From the NCBI GenBank assembly GCA_050084515.1, contig CM114273.1:25110001-25174000 (forward strand): a stretch of 64,000 bases of DNA. Reading direction: 5' to 3'. This DNA comes from Blasia pusilla. Taxonomy: Eukaryota > Marchantiophyta > Marchantiopsida > Blasiales. Shown one piece after another: positions 56,772-64,000 of the stretch (its first letter is position 1; every line of letters begins with the position of its first letter). A program made the translations under genes and the position numbers. The notes below the pieces were generated by a model, which saw only the letters and a list, made by a program, of their open reading frames with translations, was not told the DNA's origin and searched no databases.

Positions 56772-59700
56772 GCGAGTGTATGTAGTTTTGCGAGTCTAGA
56801 AATCCGTCTTGCATTTGTGACTACGGAAATTCACATAGAGCTTGTTATGGAATAGCAAACACGATCAGAAGTTTGACTCACAAATTGATGGCATATGATG
56901 GCTATTGCACTTTTCATTTACCATTTGTGTCACAACATACATGCAATCGCACTAATTGGAGTAACAAATAGGAAGTCATCTTTCATTTGTTATGAAAGAA
57001 ATTACAAGAGGGGTATCTTCCTCAATTTCTGCTTCTGATCCTACTCTATGAAAAGGGAGATAGGGAGTATCTTGAAGAGTGAAGAATGTCATGTCTAACA
57101 TCAACATGACCACTTTGGAGTCTAGTGAGTTTCAAGAGTTTCTATTTCCATCGGTTCCTTAGGGGAGGGGCACACACTTGCTCATGCATGCACCAAACAA
57201 AGTCCAAATGCCTATTGTGGTACCTTTAAAAACAATAAATAATACCTCAAGCTATGAATACTGGGTTAGGCTTGATAGCGAGCACGTAGTGGGAAGACTT
57301 CAAACCCATGCAAACTTACATGATACGAAAGAGCCTTGAACCTTTGAGTGATATTGTTTTGACATACTTCTGAGCTACATGCAACATACCCAAGAGAGTT
57401 GATGATAGACTCAATGTTCAAGGAAGGATGCCAAATCATTGCTGATGGAGGAACTTATGCACATTGTCCACTTTCTGCATATCATATACTTCTAGGTGAG
57501 TGACTTGAGGATATTGGTGGGGTCTTGGGGAAGAGGCTTCCTAGGGAGATAATATGCACATAGGGAGACTCAAAACCGTTTAGCGCTTGACCACTACCCG
57601 ATTGGCTATAGAATGCGCGACTAGTTGGATCTTAGAGACTTCCACTTGTAGAGCCCAAAGTCAGGATCTCTATATGAACGAGCAAGGAGGAGTTGAGGTT
57701 GAACTCTATAAAGGAATGATTACACTTTCTACTCCCGACTAATATTGACTAGGATAGGTGACTTAGTGATAGGTGACATGTGTACACAATTCATCCATTG
57801 ATGCCACGGTGGCAAGAGTTGAGTATAACCCTCGAGAGACTCGTTAGGCCCTTCTCATAGACACATTTGAGCAATAAGCTTGTGTATAAATTGTCTTACG
57901 ATTCATACTGAGATGTTGATATGTTCATAGTTGATATGTCTGTTGCCATGCACCCAACCACAATATGTTGGTATCTTCACCTAGGAAGAAACAACTCTTT
58001 TCCTTCCTTCTACATGTTCTATTGTAAAAAGAGTGCTTCTACAATTGAATAAAACTTCCTTTTCTTCCTTCCTTTTTGGGATAATTTAAAAAAAAATATT
58101 ATGTATGAAGATCATTTGAAAAACATTTAGTGTATGCATGTTGCAGCAATAATACATATTACAATGCAAATGGGCAAACAGGTTGGTATGAATGTGAATA
58201 TAAAATACTAAATGGCTTATCTCTCACTCTTCCCACTCATTTTTCTCTAGAAACCAGGGATTATTTGCGTACTAGTGATTTGCCCTCCGTCCCTCTTAAC
58301 TCCTAATATTTTTCTCCTGCAATCACATGGGTCACCAACGTGAAAAAGTATTTTAGGGACACGTGGCAGCGTGAGATGAAACACGAGAAAACACAATCTG
58401 CCATTACTATATCGGCTTTTCCTGGATTGTTTTGATATAAAATAAAACCGTTATCCCATTGAACTACAAGCAGTAGGAGGGCAACCGGATAAAGCGTCCG
58501 AACTGGAGCTACCAACATCCATCCATCCAATCTAGCTGTAAAACACGTCACCCGCGAGTGAAGGACGAGTATGGAGGAGGGGTCGAGAAAACCAGTGGTA
58601 TTTCCACCACAGCACAGCCTTCCAGGAATAATAATAATACGGAGATCCCGCTCCGGTCCACTCCCTATGCCGGATACGGCGGTGGGCGGTCGCGCCGAAG
58701 TACGCCTACAGTCGCAAACGATAAGTCAATCCTGGTCGCTCAACGAAAGATCGACGGAAGATCTAGCGGTCTGACTCGGAGAGAGAGGTGTGGTAACTGG
58801 AGACTAGTCGCCCGTCGTCCCAGTCCACACTGGTCGCTGCGACGAGCGACGCGACTACAGTAGTGGGGCACTGGGGGCCGCAGGCGCTTCTCGCCGAGAG
58901 GAAGGAGATCAGATCGGCGGCCCCGAGGATCGGATTTCCGGAAAATGTTTCCAGGCGAATTACTGGTGGCAGCTCAGCTCGCTGAGTCGAACTCAGCGCG
59001 AGGCGTTGGTTCTTCGGTTCCACTGTCCCACGCCGCTGACGTCTAGGCGCAGCAACAACCAAAGTCCGGCACATTTTGAGTTCCTTTCATGCCGGTGGTA
59101 GTGTTTTCCACATCGACGAATTCTTCACAACGACGCGTGCGGACAACGAAACTGCCACGGCAGGGGCAGAGCGGCACCGGGCGTGACAAAAACGGTGCAA
59201 GAGAGTGAGAACAGTCAGTAGACAGCCACAGAACTGGACCGAACACTTCGGTCCTCTCCTGAGCAGAAGAATGAGCGAACCGATCTCTTCTCTCTCTCAC
59301 CACGAACGCCTCGACTCTGCCGGTTTTCTTGTCCGCTTCTTCCACTTGCCCACTGCGCTCCTCCCCTCGCCTCGGTCTGCTCGACTTCTGCACCAAATAG
59401 AATCCGGCGTGCACTCCAACGCCACGTCGCGCTCCATGCCAACCTCCAACCGACTGCTTCCTGCGGCTTTTTTCAACCATTAGAGAGAACCGCTTCCGAA
59501 GTGCCGAGCCGCATTCGCTCACTTGCTCACAAGCGAACGAAGCTTCTTTCTCCATCTCCCGTGATCCTACGCGGGAGGCAGTGCGAGCCCAAGTGGTGGC
59601 CCAAGGGCGAATGCTACAAGGAGCGGCGGCGGCGAAGAAGACACATATCTCTGATCGACTACACGAGGGACACATCTTCATCCCCCGGCCATAGAGATGT

Positions 59701-60642
59701 ATGGGGCTATGGGGGAGAGGTTCGACTCGTTCTTACGGATCTGCGCCCATCATCTCCACTTGAGAAATGGGTTGTCCTTAGCTCTGCGATTCTCAGACAG
59801 GCGGCTGGTCTCCATAGCGTTGCAGCGTGCCCAGGCTAATGGGATTTTTGCGGCGGGCTCGGTGTGGGAGACGCCGGCGCTAGAGGCCCACTTAGTAGTA
59901 GTCATAGCTCTCTTGTTGTTGCTGATATTGTCTCTGCTGTTGGTGAGTTTCGTCGTTAGGGGGGGGAATGCCCCCTTCTTCCTTTTCTGGTCGTGTTGTG
60001 GCCTTCAGGTTTTGACTCTTTGAGTCCCCCTCTTTTGTACTTCCGATGGGTTTTCCATCACTCGTTTTTATCGAAGTGCATCTCTCCCGTGATGACGCGA
60101 CACACTTGATGCGCGCTACCATGCACTCCTGTCTTCTCAGTGCAGACACACGCCAACCCTCGTTTCGTTTCGTTTCGTTTCTACGCCAACCTCTTTGTAA
60201 CTTGAGACCTCGTAATTTCTCCTATGGCTGAGCAGGTCTAAACCATCGCCTCCATCAGTTGGACAGTAACCCAGAGTACACCGTGGTCGAGGGAACCTAC
60301 GGAAAATATGCCTCAACAGCCCTACACCGACGGCTCCGTCCGTTGGATGGTAACCCGGATTTCTGGTTTCTAGGGTTTCCATCCGGTACAAGATTTCCTA
60401 TCCTTGTTATTATTAGAACACATCTATACTCTTATTGAAACATGGGGGGTTACCATATGGGGGAAAGGAAATAAGGAAAAAATATATATGATTGCTATAA
60501 GAAGTGAAGCCCGAATACCTTTTAAAATACTCTGTTGTTTTATTGTAAGGACCCTATTTTCGTTTCCCGATTTGTGCCTCATGCCGTGGTCTGAATGGTC
60601 AATTCTATGTCTGATTTGATTCTATGCGTCCTGGGAGACACG
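56772..60642. other. No gene recognised
   Basis: 56.8-58.3 kb is AT-rich with no long ORF. 58.55-60.25 kb is GC-richer, with overlapping ORFs on both strands (for example 59697-60023 plus, with a run of hydrophobic Leu/Val; 59043-59681 minus). None shows a known motif and they contradict one another. A TTTCG pentamer repeats four times near 60.16-60.18 kb. A genic 5-prime end could lie here, but I cannot support one. Confidence 0.35.
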
Positions 60643-61262
60643 TGTGTCGTGCGCATACATATCGCTACACAACATACATCGCTGGTCACATCTACACCAC
60701 ACAACACCGATCTTCCCCACATACGGGTCGATCCACACATGTACAAAAATCAACTCATACATATACATGGAGATCACACAACAAAAATAAAGAGTAGTAA
60801 AAACGGCACACCCGGCATAAAACTCCACTCCTCAATCTACATCGGCATATCGAGCCTCGTCCACCTTGTGCTATCAAGAAATCCAGACGCTAGCACCCTA
60901 GTCCTATCTCACACACATACAAGGGAGGTGCTCCAACGGCTCAACATGAGAAAGATGGCTTAGGAAAGCCACCTTCCTCTCTTATGTAGGGTTGGGAAGA
61001 GCCAAAAGGCTCTTCCCCTAAAAATAGCCCTCCCCTTGGTAACCTGCGCGCACAGGTTACCAGGGGCGGGTGACCTGGTCAACAAGTCACCCGGTTGTAA
61101 AAGACCTCAACATGAAAGTTATTAGAAACAACGTTCCTGACACAATGGACCTATCCTCAACCTCATCCAACACAGTGGGACAAAGTTACACTCAAGATAT
61201 TCCGCTAGCTCCTATGCTCTATCCACGATAGATCTCAGCCTATCGACTACTCAGATGTGACA
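60643..61262 (-). repeat. LTR-like block, 620 bp
   Basis: Starts TGTCGTGCGCATACAT and ends CAGATGTGACA, so it has TGTC/GACA inverted ends like the other gypsy LTRs here. The first 45 bases resemble module B of copies 2 and 3, after which similarity is lost. A 9-bp stem (GGTAACCTG with CAGGTTACC) lies near 61.04 kb. No target duplication was found and no partner LTR lies in the window. It could be a solo LTR of a related family. Confidence 0.5.
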
Positions 61263-62507
61263 CGTGCCTCTGCTAAATCAAGTCTTCTGGAGCCAACCAC
61301 ACACGTGTTCGCCTTCTTTAGAGCTGATAAATTGACTACATAGAGGCGGAAGTCACTCGTCTACAGTGGAGGTGGAGCCAAAGGAGGCGCTGGAGCGAGT
61401 GGAGGTGGAGAAGAGTTACGATTCACTGCAATTATTTTGCACCACTGATTTTTCATTTGACCAAAGGAATGTCGTTGCCGCCCTATTAGTGAATGCTTCT
61501 GATCCCCGAGCTCACCACCGATTTTTCATTCGTTGGCCCCCCCGGAGTATCTCCAACTCCAACATAATCTTTTGCAAAGTTGGAAGATTTACGTGTAGAT
61601 TCAAGACCCTGACTCCTTTTATCACTCCCTGCAATGCTTATGCCATCACTTCATTTCATTTGAACTCACAACAAGCGGAGAGTCTCAAATCGCATTTGGC
61701 AAGCCCATGTGTGCAACATTATCTAGTGCCATTTATGGACCTGCGAAATGACAAGCGCAAAATTTCATATCTAGGAATGAAAAGTTGTCAAAGAAAAGCT
61801 TTTGAACATAAGAGACTCTTTCGCAAAGCTTCCGGAAATAAGAGACCCTTCGCCAAAACATCCTTGACTTACGCCTAATTTGATGGGTTTCTCTCTCTGA
61901 TTTTCACGGATCTTCCGAAAGATCCGTCCCTCGCTTTTATTAATGGCTCCCAATTTAGTGAACCAAGCGGCTCGGCTCTCCCCCGCAAATTTGCACCAAG
62001 CCACGGCGCATGAGCAACCCCAAAATGCGATCGCCAAGGACCGAACCACTCTTCTCCGTAGGTCTTGAGAGGAGTCATCGAAAATCCCCGTTCGATTTTC
62101 AAAGCTTAATGGCACCGTCTCCGATCTGTCACTCCTGCCAACTGATAGACAGTCCGTTCCCTCCCTCTACGGAGAGTGGAACGAAAGCAGAGCAAATTTT
62201 CTGCTCTTGCGCTCATAGTCAGTCGACCGTGAGTGCAAGCGTCTCTCACTATTTTAAAGATCAATTTTGTGTTCAAAACTTTATTCTGGACGAAATTAGT
62301 TATCGCACAATCCATACGATCCGATTTCAACACTACTTGTTGTAAGCAAATCACTTATCTGAAATGTTGCACACAAGAACTTTTCAGATACCTTATGGTT
62401 ACGAGTTTGTGGATTGCACATTCACTGCGCAATTCTTGTGGCTTTCTCAGTATTATTGCTTGGTTTGGCTTTATTGTCGTTACAAAGCGATTCAGGCTTG
62501 GACTACG
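61263..62507. other. Unassigned sequence with a 170-codon ORF
   Basis: The plus-strand ORF 61366-61878 (170 codons) has no recognisable domain and a basic C-terminal third. It may be chance or a decayed gene. The interval ends exactly at the terminus of copy 3. Confidence 0.3.
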
Positions 62508-62634
62508 TGTCGTGCGCATACACATTGCTACACAATATAGATCGTTGTCACCGAGCACACACACAAACACGCACAATCTCATGCTAACTCATGGCATCCA
62601 AACAACGAGACAAGAAGTACCAAAATATCTCCAA
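62508..62634 (-). repeat. Module B of copy 3 (127 bp)
   Basis: Same length and boundaries as the two B copies of copy 2, from TGTCGTGCGC to ATATCTCCAA. AGGGGAGCGA on the element strand abuts it (62635-62644). Confidence 0.85.
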
Positions 62635-62746
62635 TCGCTCCCCTAGCTTGTGGTTTGGTCTCTCTAACTCCAGCTAGCCATCTATCCCTACCTACCATGA
62701 CATACATCTCTCGGACGCTAGGAGCAAGAAGGCTTGGTGCTCATGT

Positions 62747-63737
62747 TGTCGCGACCTTCATAACTATTTGAAGGTGGAAGGAACATCAGAACTCAAGTGG
62801 ACTCACACTGCGATGTTTGCGCTTTGGAGAGGCTTTTGGAAAGGTCTCGTGGAAAAGTCCAAGAGACGAAATGTGGAATAGAGTTGTGTGTTTCATGCGT
62901 TAGTGGTCACAACCAGGAAACCTAGACCAAACGCGAGCCAAGACTTGAGATGAGTTGAGTCTTGGAAGGTTGGAACCAATTTTGGAACACGACTAGCGTT
63001 TGGGGAATTTGACTGTGTTTTGGACCCTAACATTTAGCCCCAAGATGCATTTGAGACAAATAAGGGTGCGTTGGAAAGATTATTTTGATACAATTCCAAC
63101 GCATAAAAGATCTTAGCAAACGCACAAGTATAGACTGAGATATTTTCCAAAAACCACTGTGGAAGCAATCGGGTTGAGGGCCAATTGGAGAGGCCCGGAT
63201 GTCTTTCCCTAAATGTAGGGAACCCCGGAGATCCCCAGAAGTACTAGTAAGGGCGGAGTCTCTCCAAGATGTCTTGGAGCATGGGGATCTAAATGGCGCC
63301 TCAAAGGCACACGATGGAATGGGAGTTTGGCGTTGGAACTCGAAACCCTAAACTTGATCCGAGGGAGTGGACTTTGTACGCCACACTTGGATTCCAACCC
63401 AAGATTCACTTTGTGCGAGTCTCAGTTAGGGATTCATTGGATGTCCATCAGAAAGTTGGAACTACCAGGTGCAAAACGTCGTTTGAGGTTCCTGAACCGA
63501 CCAGAAAGTCTGTCCCAAGTCTTTTGAGACTTCCCGTGTTGTAAACCGCGAAACAAGGAAGGTTGAGGTTGATGAGAGACCACGATGAGAACTCGGAAAG
63601 TTAGCCCACTGATTGATCCTAGACCCAACTAACCAGAATGAGTGTTTGGATGCAAATCAGCATTGAGAGCGTGACCTACTGAACGCACGCTTCCGCAACA
63701 ACAAAGATTATCGTTCAATGAGAGTGGGCGCACCACA
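62747..63737 (+). mobile_element. Solo LTR of the chromovirus family inside copy 3 (991 bp)
   Basis: From TGTCGCGACC to GCGCACCACA, with a perfect 5-bp target duplication CATGT at 62742-62746 and 63738-63742. Removing it restores the continuity seen in copy 2, where GGTGCTCATG runs straight into TGGCCCCATC. It is therefore younger than copy 3. Confidence 0.93.
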
Positions 63738-63811
63738 CATGTGGCCCCATCGTTAGCCACCTTCTTGTCATCCATGTCACACACATAATTCAGAATGTAG
63801 AACTATCTACT

Positions 63812-64000
63812 CTATGTACATCTGGGACACATCCATCGTCCATGAGGAACCCTAGTGAGAGGTGGCGTCAAGCATGCCATATGCCATCCTCTCGAACATC
63901 CATCACAGACTAGCATAGTGGCTACACCACGGGCAAAACCACACAACATACATCGCAAGCATGCAGGAACTACTGCTAAGCTTGGATCAACTATATCGTC
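63812..64000 (-). CDS. Copy 3 Pol C-terminus with intact PHD finger (partial)
   Basis: Open for 62 codons from the window edge to TAG at 63812-63814. The segment matches the last part of copies 1 and 2 (DPSLAVVPA, then CMLCGF). All PHD ligands are present: CMLC, VCDGC, GWHMAC and WMCPRC. The protein ends one residue after the last Cys. This is the best evidence that the family's integrase ends in a complete C4HC3 PHD finger. The rest of the element lies outside the window, so its overall integrity is unknown. Confidence 0.82.
   Translation of the reverse strand, partial: DDIVDPSLAVVPACLRCMLCGFARGVATMLVCDGCSRGWHMACLTPPLTRVPHGRWMCPRCT

Larger units (their letters stand above)
62508..64000 (-). 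mobile_element. Retroelement copy 3, 3-prime end only (continues beyond the window)
   Basis: Closely related to copy 2. Module B (62508-62634) is followed by the purine tract 62635-62644, the 3-prime untranslated region, a solo-LTR insertion (62747-63737) and the PHD-finger end of Pol. To the left of B there is no module A or second B: the element stops at TGTCGTGCG against unrelated sequence. This makes B itself the terminus in this copy. Confidence 0.82.

Noticed and set aside
58440-58500. A-box-like string on the minus strand suggesting a tRNA gene
   Set aside because: No B box or acceptor stem at the right distance.
59043-60023. Overlapping ORFs on both strands, one with a hydrophobic Leu/Val run
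   Set aside because: No domain, no splice or conservation evidence, and mutually exclusive frames. Kept only as an unassigned interval.

Overview
The window looks like nuclear DNA of a land plant with a large, repeat-rich genome. The evidence is a 13-exon ACT-domain Raf-like kinase gene with ordinary GT-AG introns (16.5-24.0 kb), surrounded by Ty3/gypsy, Ty1/copia, hAT, Helitron and SINE-like remains. Canonical-order DNMT3-type methyltransferases occur in bryophytes, lycophytes, ferns and conifers but are lost in flowering plants. A DNMT3-like domain sits inside two retroelements here, so a non-flowering plant is my best guess. That guess is inference only.

Layout. 1-4.5 kb: degenerate copia gag/protease remnant joined to a gypsy integrase tail, plus a strong palindrome and hairpin. 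4.5-14.3 kb (minus strand): retroelement copy 1, coding for gag with two zinc knuckles, protease, a DNMT3-like cytosine-5 methyltransferase domain, reverse transcriptase, RNase H, integrase and a C-terminal PHD finger; its leader carries a 5S rRNA-derived module. 14.3-16.5 kb: unassigned sequence and kinase upstream region. 16.5-24.0 kb: kinase gene. 25.4-26.1 kb: Helitron helicase fragment. 28.0-28.2 kb: (GT)n. 30.3-38.0 kb (minus): retroelement copy 2 of the same architecture, lacking most of gag and methyltransferase motifs IX-X. 38-44.3 kb: no recognisable gene. 44.3-53.3 kb: a tRNA-type SINE-like piece, then a hAT transposase gene split by a chromodomain-bearing Ty3/gypsy element (45.9-53.2 kb) with 1-kb LTRs, PBS and PPT. 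53.9-55.1 kb: tandem arrays (131-bp and 143-bp periods). 55.8-56.8 kb: solo LTR. 56.8-60.6 kb: no recognisable gene. 60.6-61.3 kb: LTR-like block. 62.5-64 kb (minus): 3-prime end of retroelement copy 3, interrupted by a solo LTR with a perfect 5-bp target duplication and ending in an intact PHD finger that runs off the window.

The most notable system is the retroelement family of copies 1-3. A DNMT3-like domain lies between protease and reverse transcriptase in the same reading frame, and a PHD finger sits at the integrase C-terminus, where chromoviruses carry a chromodomain. Such an element could in principle read chromatin at integration and methylate DNA. Its end repeats are also odd. Copies 1 and 2 share the order A - coding region - B - A - B, with a conserved purine tract beside the first B. 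All full copies here are broken by stops and frameshifts, many of the CAG to TAG type expected from deamination of methylated CHG sites.

The kinase is the only confident host gene. Everything else is transposon-derived or unassigned.
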